Shown here piece by piece: positions 1 through 8,474 of a DNA stretch of 64,000 nt. The stretch's first letter is position 1; each line of letters begins with the position of its first letter. The position numbers and the translations under genes are program-made. The DNA lies in contig NZ_SAIQ01000005.1 in assembly GCF_004118155.1 (NCBI RefSeq), positions 124,001 to 188,000 of the forward strand, read 5' to 3'. The stretch is from Edaphocola flava. Lineage in GTDB: Bacteria > Bacteroidota > Bacteroidia > Chitinophagales > Chitinophagaceae. Under the pieces are notes generated by a model, which was not told the DNA's origin, searched no databases, and saw only the letters and a list, made by a program, of their open reading frames with translations.

Positions 1-320
1 AGATCGGCGAAGGGACTGTTGTGGTTGCCGGTGCTGTAATTAATGCCAAGTCAGATATCGGCAAGCATGTGATCATTAACACGCATGCTTCCGTAGATCA
101 TGATTGTATCATTCATGATTACGTACATATAGCACCAAATGCGACATTGTGCGGTAATGTGACAGTGGGGGAAGGGGCGCATATCGGAGCCGGTGCTACG
201 ATAAAGCAGGGCATCCATATCGGAGCCTGGGCCATAGTAGGAGCCGGAGCGGTAGTCATTAGAGATGTTCCAGATGGGGCCACCGTTATAGGCAATCCCG
301 CGAAACAAAAAACTATTTAA
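1..320 (+). CDS. NeuD/PglD-like sugar O/N-acetyltransferase, 3' end only
   Basis: Only the C-terminal part is present; the reading frame is open to the left edge, so the start lies outside the window. The roughly 105 visible residues are an almost continuous left-handed beta-helix of hexapeptide repeats (I-G-x-x-x-x, V-G-A-G-A), with the conserved His pair of this family near H-A-S-V-D-H-D and the typical tail 'VIGNPAK'. This is the acetyl-CoA-dependent transferase fold of NeuD and PglD, which acetylate nucleotide-activated amino sugars or sialic-type sugars. It lies 28 bp before a sugar-phosphate isomerase on the same strand and near a glycan operon on the other strand, consistent with surface polysaccharide synthesis. 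The substrate cannot be read from the sequence. Confidence 0.8.
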   Translation, partial: IGEGTVVVAGAVINAKSDIGKHVIINTHASVDHDCIIHDYVHIAPNATLCGNVTVGEGAHIGAGATIKQGIHIGAWAIVGAGAVVIRDVPDGATVIGNPAKQKTI

Positions 321-348
321 AAACTATTAGAAAAATACTATCATCTAC

Positions 349-1347
349 ATGAGTGAGTATAGAACCATGAGAGAATATATTGAAGAGTTTCCTCAATATA
401 TTACGGAGGGATTGCATATTGGCGCAGAGTATACATTCAAGAACAAACCTACAGCTGTTAAGAATGTCGTGCTTACCGGACAGGGAGGCAGTGGAATCGG
501 TTCCGAAATTGTAGCAAATTTTATTGATAAAGATATACGTATCCCTGTAGTTACCTGCAAGGACTACTTTTTGCCGGGTTTTGTGGATGAGCATACGTTG
601 GTTATCGCCTGCTCTTATTCCGGAAATACAGAAGAAACATTATATACACTTGAAGAGGCCTTTAAGCGTAATGCAACAGTTGTATGCATTACTTCCGGAG
701 GGGGATTGAAAGACGCAGCAGAACAACGTGGTCTGGATCTCCTGATTATACCTTCAGGAATGCCGCCAAGAGCCTGTATCGGGTACTCTTTTATACAAGT
801 CTTGTTTGTATTAAAATACTTTGGTCTTATCAGTGATCAGTTCATTAGTGAATTGAGCGCTGCAAGTACCTTTCTGAGTGAGGAACACGCCACAATCAAA
901 AATCTGGCGGGAAACATCGTAGATCAGATTGGTGATAGAATGCCCGTAATCTATGTAGACCAGCGCATAGCAGGTATTGCAACCAGATGGCGCCAGCAAT
1001 TCAATGAAAATAGTAAGATCTTAGGTTGGGAAAGGGTAATTCCTGAGATGAATCATAATGAACTGGTAGGATGGAGAGATCAGAATGAACAGCTGGCTGT
1101 CCTCTTCTTGCACAGCGGTGATGAGTTTGGACGTGTCGCGAAGCGATTCGAGATCAATAAAGGTATTATTGCACAATGCACTTCCGTTGTAATTGATATA
1201 CATGCAAAAGGTAGTACTTACTTTGAAAAAGCGCTGTATCTTATCCTTTTGGGAGACTGGATCAGTTGGTACCTGTCTGAACATAGACATGTAGATGCTG
1301 TGGAAGTTAAGGTTATTGACTATCTTAAAAAATCGCTTTGCGAATAA
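349..1347 (+). CDS. SIS-domain bifunctional phosphoglucose/phosphomannose isomerase family protein
   Basis: The 332-residue protein has two SIS (sugar isomerase) halves. Phosphate-binding features are the G-Q-G-G-S-G-I-G loop (residues 44-51) and SYSGNTEE (89-96); PRACIGYS (140-147) is typical of the archaeal-type bifunctional PGI/PMI family. Candidate catalytic residues are E220 and H236 (motif EMNHNE), with the same 16-residue separation as the Glu/His pair known from the Pyrobaculum enzyme. It should interconvert fructose-6-P with glucose-6-P and/or mannose-6-P in the cytoplasm. It follows the acetyltransferase gene on the same strand and ends at a strong bidirectional terminator, so it may supply precursors for nearby glycan synthesis. 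The exact substrate preference is inferred. Confidence 0.85.
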   Translation: MSEYRTMREYIEEFPQYITEGLHIGAEYTFKNKPTAVKNVVLTGQGGSGIGSEIVANFIDKDIRIPVVTCKDYFLPGFVDEHTLVIACSYSGNTEETLYTLEEAFKRNATVVCITSGGGLKDAAEQRGLDLLIIPSGMPPRACIGYSFIQVLFVLKYFGLISDQFISELSAASTFLSEEHATIKNLAGNIVDQIGDRMPVIYVDQRIAGIATRWRQQFNENSKILGWERVIPEMNHNELVGWRDQNEQLAVLFLHSGDEFGRVAKRFEINKGIIAQCTSVVIDIHAKGSTYFEKALYLILLGDWISWYLSEHRHVDAVEVKVIDYLKKSLCE

Positions 1348-1360
1348 TATATTAAGTATA

Positions 1361-1404
1361 AAATAGAAGAGCGGGCGTGTACAAACACGCCCGCTCTTCT
1401 ATTT
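1361..1404. terminator. bidirectional intrinsic terminator
   Basis: Perfect 20-bp arms (1361-1380 and 1385-1404) around a 4-nt loop, GC-rich in the stem core and A/T-rich at both ends. It lies between the convergent isomerase gene and lpxB, so it can stop transcription from both sides. Confidence 0.9.
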
Positions 1405-1413
1405 TGGCCCGGT

Positions 1414-2523
1414 TTAATAACCTGATGCCAGTTTGTATATCGTTGCCGCCACCAGCTCAGATGCATTATGGTCGGCCTGGAGCATTTGCTTCAAGGTTTT
1501 ATAAGCTGCTTTCATCTCCGAAATAGTGTCATTATTATATAAAATTGATTCCAGTGCCTGCTGTAAATTAGGCACGGTATAGTCGTCCTGGATCAGTTCG
1601 CGTACTGCAGGGCGATTAAGAATCAGGTTCACCAGTGAAATGTATTTCACTTTTACCAGTCTCTTCGCCAGGTTGTAGGTTATTGGATTGATCTTATACA
1701 CCACTACTTGCGGCACTTCCAGCAATGCCGTCTCCAATGTTGCCGTTCCGCTGGTTACAATCGCAGCATCTGCTATTTTCAGGATATCATATGTTTTGTG
1801 CTGTACTAAACGTACCGAAGGATTGTTGCCGATAAACTCCTGGTATAATGCAGCGTCCTGTGCCGGAGCCTGTGCAATAATACACTCATATTCCGGGTAG
1901 CGCTGTGCACATTCCAACATAACAGGTAATAACTTCCTTATTTCCTGTGTGCGGCTTCCGGGAAGTAATGCGATTATTTTTTTGTTTTTTTTGTCCAGGG
2001 TGGAAGGTTTCTTCTCTTCCGCACTGATCACCTCCATTAAAGGATGTCCCACATAGCGGACACGGTATCCATACTTATCATAATAAGCCTTTTCAAAAGG
2101 AAGGATAACCATCATCTCATCTACATATTTATGGATATGATGCACCCGTTTTTCTTTCCATGCCCAGACCGTAGGGGAGATATAATAAGCCGTTTTGTAA
2201 CCCTGTAATTTTGCCCATTGAGCAATGCGCATATTGAATCCCGGATAATCGATAAATACGACCACATCAGGATTAAAGTCAGTAATATCTTTCTTGCACA
2301 ATTTGATATTGCCCAGTATTGTTCCTAAATGTTTTACCACCTCAACAAAGCCCATAAAAGCCAGGTCCCTGTAATGTTTTACTACATGACCACCTGCAGC
2401 CTGCATCATGTCGCCGCCCCAGCAACGAATATCTGCTTCAGGGTCTGTTTGTTTCAGTGCCCTGATCATATTACTGCCATGCAGATCGCCACTTGCCTCA
2501 CCGGCAATGATGTAGTATTTCAT
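1414..2523 (-). CDS. lpxB: Lipid-A-disaccharide synthase
   Basis: The 369-residue protein begins [17 protein letters not shown], the hallmark N-terminus of LpxB (GT19), and contains the conserved [13 protein letters not shown] segment, a GHPLMEV motif and the C-terminal [20 protein letters not shown] donor-binding region. LpxB joins UDP-2,3-diacylglucosamine to lipid X at the inner membrane to form the lipid A disaccharide, so the cell makes lipopolysaccharide. Length is normal for the family. The start ATG is 51 bp downstream of the stop of the epimerase gene, so read-through from the upstream glycan operon is possible. Confidence 0.96.
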   Translation of the reverse strand: MKYYIIAGEASGDLHGSNMIRALKQTDPEADIRCWGGDMMQAAGGHVVKHYRDLAFMGFVEVVKHLGTILGNIKLCKKDITDFNPDVVVFIDYPGFNMRIAQWAKLQGYKTAYYISPTVWAWKEKRVHHIHKYVDEMMVILPFEKAYYDKYGYRVRYVGHPLMEVISAEEKKPSTLDKKNKKIIALLPGSRTQEIRKLLPVMLECAQRYPEYECIIAQAPAQDAALYQEFIGNNPSVRLVQHKTYDILKIADAAIVTSGTATLETALLEVPQVVVYKINPITYNLAKRLVKVKYISLVNLILNRPAVRELIQDDYTVPNLQQALESILYNNDTISEMKAAYKTLKQMLQADHNASELVAATIYKLASGY

Positions 2524-2574
2524 AATCCGTAAAAGATTTGTGCAAAAGTACTATAGATGTTTCAGATATACTGC

Positions 2575-3456
2575 TTACCGGTAAAAGTCCAGCACTGACT
2601 GTGGTGTCCATGCACCCGTACTTCTTGCTTTATCATCATTAAAAGTAAGATCGGCAGTCATCTTCTCCAGGGTAGACCGGTTAAACGGGAATCCTGGAAT
2701 AATAGTGCCTAAGGTTGCCGCCAGTCGCGCCAGTACATATGGAATGCTTAACGGAGGCTTTTTACCCGCTTTTGCAGCCATAGCCTGGCTTAGTGCCGCA
2801 AAAGTAGGGTGCTGTCCATCAGTAAGGTGATAGATGCCACCAATAGCAGATAAGGGCTTAATCGCATTAGCTACATCACTTGCCAGCACCATGCTTTTAT
2901 GAGCTCTGCCTCCGGCGATATTGTAATACCGGCCTTTATTTATTGCTTCCTGCATTTTACCCAGGTTGCCCGGAGCATTATCACCCGCCAGAAGCGGCAG
3001 ACGCAGGATTGTGCAGCATACATGGTGCTTTATGCACCATTGTTGTACTATAGTCTCGGCCATTATCTTACTCTTACCGTAAGCACTGGTGGCTTGCAAT
3101 GCAGTGTCTTCAGCAATGTTTATACCCTGATCAAGGCCGTATACCGCAACAGTACTTATCAGTACAAATGCTTTCGGTAGTGTGCTTAACTGTTCCAGTG
3201 CGTGTAATAGATGCTTCGTCCCCTCTGCATTTACCTTGTAAAATTCCTGCTCTTCGGTTTCCGTTTTGGGAATGCTATGTGCTTTTCCCGCAGCATGTAT
3301 AATAGTCGAGATCTGTTCATCCGGTAATAAGAATGGCTTAATGATATCAATAGCCATGCAGGCATCAGTACGGGATAAAGTACATAGCTCCGCAGCAGGT
3401 ATTACCTGACAGATATGCTTTCCTAAAAAACCGTTTGCTCCGGTAACCAGTATCAT
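2575..3456 (-). CDS. NAD-dependent epimerase/dehydratase (extended SDR), glycan biosynthesis
   Basis: The 293-residue protein opens with the nucleotide-binding motif TGANGFLG (residues 5-12), has the family IIHAAGKAH stretch, and a Y-G-K-S-K catalytic Tyr/Lys pair preceded by a conserved ISTVAVYG segment. It belongs to the extended short-chain dehydrogenases acting on nucleotide sugars (WbpV/GalE-like). The gene starts 3 bp after the stop of a GT2 gene, which itself follows a WecA-type transferase; this three-gene order resembles the WbpL/epimerase pairs that make and transfer the first O-antigen sugar. Whether it is an epimerase, reductase or dehydratase cannot be decided here. Confidence 0.85.
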   Translation of the reverse strand: MILVTGANGFLGKHICQVIPAAELCTLSRTDACMAIDIIKPFLLPDEQISTIIHAAGKAHSIPKTETEEQEFYKVNAEGTKHLLHALEQLSTLPKAFVLISTVAVYGLDQGINIAEDTALQATSAYGKSKIMAETIVQQWCIKHHVCCTILRLPLLAGDNAPGNLGKMQEAINKGRYYNIAGGRAHKSMVLASDVANAIKPLSAIGGIYHLTDGQHPTFAALSQAMAAKAGKKPPLSIPYVLARLAATLGTIIPGFPFNRSTLEKMTADLTFNDDKARSTGAWTPQSVLDFYR

Positions 3457-3459
3457 AAT

Positions 3460-4293
3460 TTATGGCTTGTATCCTAGTAGGGATAATGTTCTTTGATTGA
3501 TTGTACGACGTTCCTTATCCAGGAACCAGCCCCATTTATTAAAATAATATACTGCCGATTGCATACCAATCATGGTAAGTTTGCGCGAACGGTGAGAGCC
3601 TTTGGCAAAGGCATGATATATAGTAGCACCGGGGTGAAAGATAGTCTGGTAGCCCGCCTTGATTAACCTCCGGCAGAGGTCGGTCTCTTCTCCGTACATA
3701 AATATACGCTCGTCAAATAAGCCCGTATCCCGGAGTGCAGCAATATTTAACAACATAAAGCAGCCAGATAGGTAGGGCACTTCCATAATATCCTTGTAGC
3801 CCGTAAATTTCAGTTCGAATAATTGATTGCGTTTCGCAACCATAGATTTAAAAGGGTTGAATCGGCGACCGATCCAGTCATATGGAGTCGGGAGTAGTTT
3901 GCATAAATACTGCAGACTGCCATCCGGATACAAGACCTTTGGCATAATATTGCCTACTTTCGGATGGGCAGCAAGGTAGTTCAGTAATACTTCCAGTGTG
4001 CCTGCATCGAAATATACATCAGGGTTCAGCACCAGATGGTACGGAATCTGAGCCTCCATACTTTTTTGAAGCGCAATATTGTGACCGGCACCATAACCTC
4101 TGTTGTTATTGGTGAAAATATATTCGATCCGGTTATCTTCAAACGGTTCGGAGAATAGTGGTTGAGGAGAATTATCTACCAGGTATAAATGCTGCACCAT
4201 CGGGCACTGCAATACGCTGCCGATAGCCTGGGCCAGCATATCCATACTGTTATTATACAGCACAATGCTGCAGGAAAGTACCGGAAGTGTCAT
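3460..4293 (-). CDS. Family 2 glycosyltransferase (rhamnosyltransferase-like)
   Basis: A GT-A fold protein of about 277 residues. It has the N-terminal SIVLYNN strand, the DXD-like LNPDVYF motif, and a GEETDLCRRLIKAGY acceptor/base segment typical of GT2 rhamnosyl- and related transferases. No membrane segment is visible, so it is a cytoplasmic, membrane-associated enzyme. A TTG 15 bp upstream is in frame, but the ATG at 4293 gives a normal GT2 N-terminus (MTLPVLSCSIVLYNN) and is preferred. It lies 20 bp after the stop of the GT4 gene and 3 bp before the epimerase gene, so the three are probably one operon. Donor sugar unknown. Confidence 0.85.
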   Translation of the reverse strand: MTLPVLSCSIVLYNNSMDMLAQAIGSVLQCPMVQHLYLVDNSPQPLFSEPFEDNRIEYIFTNNNRGYGAGHNIALQKSMEAQIPYHLVLNPDVYFDAGTLEVLLNYLAAHPKVGNIMPKVLYPDGSLQYLCKLLPTPYDWIGRRFNPFKSMVAKRNQLFELKFTGYKDIMEVPYLSGCFMLLNIAALRDTGLFDERIFMYGEETDLCRRLIKAGYQTIFHPGATIYHAFAKGSHRSRKLTMIGMQSAVYYFNKWGWFLDKERRTINQRTLSLLGYKP

Positions 4294-4313
4294 TCCGTAA
4301 AAATACAATTAAA

Positions 4314-5258
4314 CTACAAATATTTGCGCTTAAGCCAGAAGTATGTAATACTTAAAGGGATCATGATTATAAGCCCGGTTATGATGATATTCCAGGTTGT
4401 AAAGACAACCACAGCATTAACGGCAAGTTGTATAGAGGCATAAATGGTAGAGATGAACAGATGGCTTTGTTTTCCCTCATTGGCCAGTCGCTGGTATAAG
4501 TGCTGGCGGTGGGGTTTGAAGATGTTCTCTCTTTTTCGCAATCTTTCCAGGATCGTGTAACCGGTATCTATTCCGTATACAGAAAGGAACAAAATGTATT
4601 CGAAATGATGTTGGAGAAAAATGATATAACATAAGGCGGCAACGGTCCAGAATCCCAGACCTATAGATCCGACATCGCCCAGAAAACAGATGGCTCTTTT
4701 ACGGAAATTGAAAAACAGGAAAACAATACAGGAAACAATACCATAGTTTACAAAGGCTGTGCTTTCCATATGCTCTACGTATTTGATCACAAACCAGAAA
4801 GAGGAGAAAGAGATCAGGCTATAGAGTGCTGTCATGCCATTAATGCCATCCATGAAATTGTAGGCATTAATGATCCCCAGCATAATAAACAGTAAGCTCG
4901 TAGAGAACCATAATGGCCAGTGCTCGAATACACTGAAACCATGCATCAGCATCAGCACCGAGATGACATGGATAGGCAGGCGTACATATACGGGCAGGCT
5001 GCGTATATCGTCAATAAAACTAATGAACGAAATAAGCATGGCCCCGGCAAATACATAAATAAAATGGGGGTAATACTGGGAAAAAGTAATCGTATACGCA
5101 ATCAGCGAAAGCGGAAATACGACTCCCGCTCCACGTACAATGATGTGATTGTGCGAAGATCTGAGGTTAGGAATGTCTACAATATTAAAGCGCTTGGCAA
5201 TAAATATGTATAACAGCATTAAACAAAATAAGGCAACGCCGTACTGCAGGTAAAACAT
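4314..5258 (-). CDS. Undecaprenyl-phosphate sugar-1-phosphate transferase, WecA/WbpL type (GT4)
   Basis: A polytopic protein of 314 residues with about ten hydrophobic segments. It has the signature elements of the MraY/WecA superfamily: an aspartate pair in FIDDIRSLP, NAYNFMDGINGM, FLGDVGSIGLGF and a cytosolic HRQHLYQRL loop. It should transfer a sugar-1-phosphate from a UDP-sugar to undecaprenyl phosphate and so start a lipid-linked glycan. The His-rich loop HRQHLYQRL is that of the WecA/WbpL branch, not MraY. Downstream genes (GT2, epimerase) fit O-antigen or capsule assembly. Confidence 0.9.
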   Translation of the reverse strand: MFYLQYGVALFCLMLLYIFIAKRFNIVDIPNLRSSHNHIIVRGAGVVFPLSLIAYTITFSQYYPHFIYVFAGAMLISFISFIDDIRSLPVYVRLPIHVISVLMLMHGFSVFEHWPLWFSTSLLFIMLGIINAYNFMDGINGMTALYSLISFSSFWFVIKYVEHMESTAFVNYGIVSCIVFLFFNFRKRAICFLGDVGSIGLGFWTVAALCYIIFLQHHFEYILFLSVYGIDTGYTILERLRKRENIFKPHRQHLYQRLANEGKQSHLFISTIYASIQLAVNAVVVFTTWNIIITGLIIMIPLSITYFWLKRKYL

Positions 5259-5335
5259 CTATGACTCTATACTTTCTGATTTTTGAAGATGGAAATACAT
5301 AAGGGCCGGCCGGTCTTTAGGTATACAACGCTAAT

Positions 5336-6475
5336 CTACCGGAAACAAGTATCAAAAACGTCAAAAATACGGTCGAAATCAGCATCTGTAAGATTAGAGC
5401 CGGATGGCAGGCATAAGCCCTGCTCAAACAACTGTTCACTCACTTTCCCGCCATAATATGGTGCCTGGGCAAATATTGGTTGCAGGTGCATGGGCTTCCA
5501 TAAAGGACGGCTCTCAATGTCTTTAGCCAGCAAAGCCTCTCTGAGGGTTTCTCTGCTTAAGCCATTAGTCTTAGCCGGATCAATGACAATAGCAGTAAGC
5601 CATCTGTTGCTGAAGCTGTCAGGCTGTTCCTGGTGCATTGTCACCCCTTCTACTGTGCTGAAGTAATTAGAATAGCGGTCAAAATTGGATCTTCTTTTGG
5701 CAATCCAATCGTTCAGGACTTCCATTTGTCCTCTCCCGATTCCGGCTACGATATTGCTCATTCTATAGTTATAGCCAATATGTGAGTGCTGGTAATGTGG
5801 CGCATTGTCTCTGGCTTGTGTCGCCAGGAAGGTTGCCTTCTGGGCCAGCGCTTCCGTTTGTGCCACTAAAGCACCCCCACCAGAGGTGGTAATGATTTTA
5901 TTGCCATTGAAAGACAGGCAGGACATCAGACCGAAGGTGCCGCATTGCTGCCCCTTGTAGGTAGAGCCCAGAGATTCTGCCGCATCTTCAACAACCGGTA
6001 TATTGTATTGTTGTGCGATTTGCAGGATAAGATCCATTTTAGCAGGCATACCATAAAGGTGCACCGGTACAATCGCTTTTATATTTTTTCCTTTATCTAA
6101 TCTGTCTTTTATCGCAGCCTCCAGAGCTGCCGGGCATATACACCAGGTGTCCGGCTCACTATCTACAAATATAGGCGTGGCACCAACGTAAGTGATAGGG
6201 TTTGCAGAGGCAGAAAATGTCATAGACTGGCATATGATCTCATCTCCGGGCTGTACACCCAGCAGTAAAAAAGCGAGGTGTAATGCTGCGGTTCCTGAAC
6301 TTAAAGCTGATACAGATACATTTTGTCCCAGGTAGTGCTGGATGTCTTCTTCGAAGCCGTTTACATTTGGACCAAGCGGTGCTACCCAGTTTGTATCAAA
6401 TGCTTCCTTAATGTACTTCTGCTCACCACCGCCCATATGCGGTGAAGAAAGCCAAATTTTTGTTGAAACCGACAT
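5336..6475 (-). CDS. DegT/DnrJ/EryC1/StrS-family PLP-dependent sugar aminotransferase
   Basis: 379 residues, the usual length. It begins with the LSSPHMGGGE segment common in PglE/EpsN-type enzymes, has the SSGTAALHLA cofactor-binding loop, an EDAAESLGS Asp for the PLP ring nitrogen, and a SFNGNKIITTSGGG segment with the Schiff-base lysine. These enzymes aminate UDP-4-keto sugars (for example to UDP-4-amino-4,6-dideoxy-GlcNAc). Together with the NeuD/PglD-like acetyltransferase at the left edge this suggests synthesis of an acetylated amino-dideoxy sugar, though no 4,6-dehydratase is in view. It heads the leftward glycan gene set, divergent from the CpsB-type phosphatase gene. Confidence 0.88.
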   Translation of the reverse strand: MSVSTKIWLSSPHMGGGEQKYIKEAFDTNWVAPLGPNVNGFEEDIQHYLGQNVSVSALSSGTAALHLAFLLLGVQPGDEIICQSMTFSASANPITYVGATPIFVDSEPDTWCICPAALEAAIKDRLDKGKNIKAIVPVHLYGMPAKMDLILQIAQQYNIPVVEDAAESLGSTYKGQQCGTFGLMSCLSFNGNKIITTSGGGALVAQTEALAQKATFLATQARDNAPHYQHSHIGYNYRMSNIVAGIGRGQMEVLNDWIAKRRSNFDRYSNYFSTVEGVTMHQEQPDSFSNRWLTAIVIDPAKTNGLSRETLREALLAKDIESRPLWKPMHLQPIFAQAPYYGGKVSEQLFEQGLCLPSGSNLTDADFDRIFDVFDTCFR

Positions 6476-6627
6476 TACTTATAGATTTTTAATAATTTTG
6501 CTTTCCGAATATCGTCGGAAAGTTGGGCAAATGTAATGATAATCTCCTTCTCCGACCATATTTTATCTGATTTCTTGAGGAGCATAATGAAGAGAATTAA
6601 GCGTTTAAGAAATAAATTTAGCATTGC

Positions 6628-7365
6628 ATGTTTTCGATTTTTAAGAAAAATAAAAAGGTCTCTATCAATATTGGCTCTTTTGTAACACAGGATATGCACT
6701 CGCATATCTTACCTGGTATTGATGATGGTGCTCCCGATGTAGATACTGCGGTGTCGCTGATAAAAGGAATGATGGCTTGTGGCATCAAAAAGTTCATGGG
6801 CACACCACATATCATGTCTGAGCTGCACAAAAACGATCGTACAACTATTACACAAGCTTATGACCGCCTGAAAGAAGGATTGGCCCTCGCAGGCATTGAT
6901 ATTTCCCTTTCCTACGCTGCGGAATATATGATTGATGAGAATTTTCTCAATGTGCTTAAAGAGGGTAACCTGCTCACGGTAACAGAAAATAAAATCCTGA
7001 TCGAAACGCCGTTCTACTCAGAACCATTTGATATTGAAGAAGTACTTTTCAATATCGAGGCGGCAGGTTATAAAGCCATTTTGGCGCACCCGGAACGATA
7101 TCACTATGTAGATGATAAGTTAGCTGTGTTTACTAAATATCTGGATCGTGGTGTGGGACTGCAATTAAATCTATTGTCCCTGTCTGGTTACTACGGATCA
7201 AAAGAAAAAGAAGTTGCCGAAAAAATGCTGCAGGAAGGAATGTATTCCTTTATCGGTACCGACCTGCATCATGAAAGACATCTGAAAAGAATTTCCTTCA
7301 TGCAATTGGATCAGAAAATAGTGAAACGCCTGGAGCAAACAAACTGGCAGAATATTACCATATAA
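6628..7365 (+). CDS. CpsB/YwqE-family metal-dependent tyrosine-protein phosphatase
   Basis: 245 residues with the PHP-fold signature DMHSHILPGIDDGA (H24, H26, D32, D33), further metal ligands in TPHIM and AHPERYHY, and the GTDLHHERH C-terminal motif. CpsB-type enzymes remove phosphate from the bacterial tyrosine kinases that control capsule or exopolysaccharide chain export. The position beside the polysaccharide operon, facing away from the aminotransferase gene, supports this role. No partner Wzc-type kinase lies in the window. The gene ends at a strong bidirectional terminator. Confidence 0.88.
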   Translation: MFSIFKKNKKVSINIGSFVTQDMHSHILPGIDDGAPDVDTAVSLIKGMMACGIKKFMGTPHIMSELHKNDRTTITQAYDRLKEGLALAGIDISLSYAAEYMIDENFLNVLKEGNLLTVTENKILIETPFYSEPFDIEEVLFNIEAAGYKAILAHPERYHYVDDKLAVFTKYLDRGVGLQLNLLSLSGYYGSKEKEVAEKMLQEGMYSFIGTDLHHERHLKRISFMQLDQKIVKRLEQTNWQNITI

Positions 7366-7381
7366 AATTTATCTCAATAGC

Positions 7382-7416
7382 AACAAAGGCAGACAATTTT
7401 ATTGTCTGCCTTTGTT
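7382..7416. terminator. bidirectional intrinsic terminator
   Basis: Perfect 16-bp arms (7382-7397 and 7401-7416) with a TTT loop, between the convergent CpsB-type gene and the small leftward gene. Confidence 0.85.
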
Positions 7417-7422
7417 ATATGA

Positions 7423-7662
7423 TCATATTTCATCGTCTTTTGGTTGTTCTGCAGCAGCTTCTTGCAGTTTATTGTATTTCCAGAAGTAAAGTTTTCTGAT
7501 CTGATCTGCTTTTTCGCCCATTATATTTCGGTCTTTTAATACCCTTCTTACCCATTGTTCTGAGGTGCATACGTCTTTATGTGCAGCTACCCATTTTACA
7601 GACTCAGCTTGGATCGCATCGTACTTTCTTGTATATTTGTTCATTTGTGCGGTTTGTTTCAT
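7423..7662 (-). CDS. Small protein of unknown function, divergent from a repressor-like gene
   Basis: About 79 residues from the ATG at 7662; a TTG-initiated version would begin at 7704, but ATG fits better and leaves a normal control region. The protein is charged and mostly helical by inspection (KYTRKYDAIQAESVKW..., then QWVRRVLKDRN and an acidic tail). I do not recognise the family. It has no signal peptide or membrane segment. It is transcribed away from the HTH regulator at 7732, with a 69-bp gap holding two short palindromes, the layout of a repressor and its divergently expressed target in temperate phages. A DNA- or protein-binding role is possible but is only a guess from context. 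Confidence 0.55.
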   Translation of the reverse strand: MKQTAQMNKYTRKYDAIQAESVKWVAAHKDVCTSEQWVRRVLKDRNIMGEKADQIRKLYFWKYNKLQEAAAEQPKDDEI

Positions 7663-7664
7663 TA

Positions 7665-7724
7665 TTTGCAACTGCAAAATAGGTGATAATTTTCGCTTAT
7701 TCAATTTTTGTGGGGAAAATTTTC
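7665..7724. promoter_or_regulatory. Divergent control region with two short palindromes
   Basis: The gap between the small leftward gene and the first HTH regulator holds TTTGCA-AC-TGCAAA (7665-7678) and the perfect palindrome GAAAATTTTC (7715-7724). Both are operator-sized and sit next to opposing start codons. Binding by the neighbouring regulator is inferred. Confidence 0.45.
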
Positions 7725-7731
7725 TTCAATT

Positions 7732-8403
7732 ATGAACACGGTTTTAACTAGAATTAGCCAGTTGGCTGAAAGTGAGGGGATTACTATTACAGCATTAGAG
7801 CAGGTAATAGGCGCAAGTAAAGGTGTTTTGTCCCGTGCACTGGCTAAAACTACCGATATTCAATGTAAATGGCTGGTAAGAATAGTTGAAAATTATCCCG
7901 GATATGATGCCTCCTGGCTCCTCACAGGAAAAGGTGCAATGCTTAAAGAGCAAGGTAGAAAAAACAGTTTGATTCCTTTATTTAATGACCTGGCTTCTAT
8001 TGGAGATGTATCTGATTCCGATGAAATATATACCACTGCCTATATTGATCCCGGAGACTGGTTTCCTGCAGCATCTGCCGCAATACGCTATCATAATGTC
8101 GGCATGACGGAATATCAGCCTGGGAGTGTACTGATCCTCCGAAAAAAAACAAACCCGCATGAATTGGTATGGGGAGAAGATTATGTAATCGGATACGGAG
8201 ACAACCGGATATTGAGAACCGTACAGCCTGCAGAAGATAAAGACCATCTTTATGCCTATGCTACAGATGAGTCAACCTACATAGATGGTAGGCCTAAATA
8301 CCCACCGGTACATATCAGTATCAACCGGATAAAGCTTATTTTCCAGGTCCTGGGTCATATACATAAGCGGGAGAGTCATGACCGCATCTATACAAATCTG
8401 TAA
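7732..8403 (+). CDS. CI-like transcriptional regulator: HTH plus degenerate S24 (LexA-like) domain, paralog 1
   Basis: 223 residues from the ATG at 7732; an in-frame start 24 bp earlier is less likely because the paralog aligns from this Met. Residues 1-70 form a phage-repressor helix-turn-helix domain ending in SWLLTGKGAML, common in Bacteroidota CI-like repressors. Residues 105-215 look like the LexA/S24 fold (GMTEYQPGSVLIL, then WGEDYVIGYGDNRILR). The usual catalytic Ser before Met is Gly here (G124) and the usual Lys is Ile or Leu in DNRILR, so self-cleavage is not expected. It probably binds DNA and controls itself or its neighbours. A paralog follows 141 bp downstream on the same strand. 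Confidence 0.8.
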   Translation: MNTVLTRISQLAESEGITITALEQVIGASKGVLSRALAKTTDIQCKWLVRIVENYPGYDASWLLTGKGAMLKEQGRKNSLIPLFNDLASIGDVSDSDEIYTTAYIDPGDWFPAASAAIRYHNVGMTEYQPGSVLILRKKTNPHELVWGEDYVIGYGDNRILRTVQPAEDKDHLYAYATDESTYIDGRPKYPPVHISINRIKLIFQVLGHIHKRESHDRIYTNL

Positions 8404-8441
8404 AGTCCTGTTCTTAAACAGGGGCACTATTTTACACACAG

Positions 8442-8474
8442 TTTCACGATTACAGACACATTTATTTATATTTG
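8442..8474 (+). promoter_or_regulatory. Probable promoter of the second HTH regulator
   Basis: TATATTTG (8467-8474) matches the Bacteroidota -7 box TAnnTTTG. A TTTC at 8442-8445, 21 bp upstream, is one base off the -33 TTTG. Transcription would begin near 8479, inside the left arm of the long palindrome. Confidence 0.5.
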
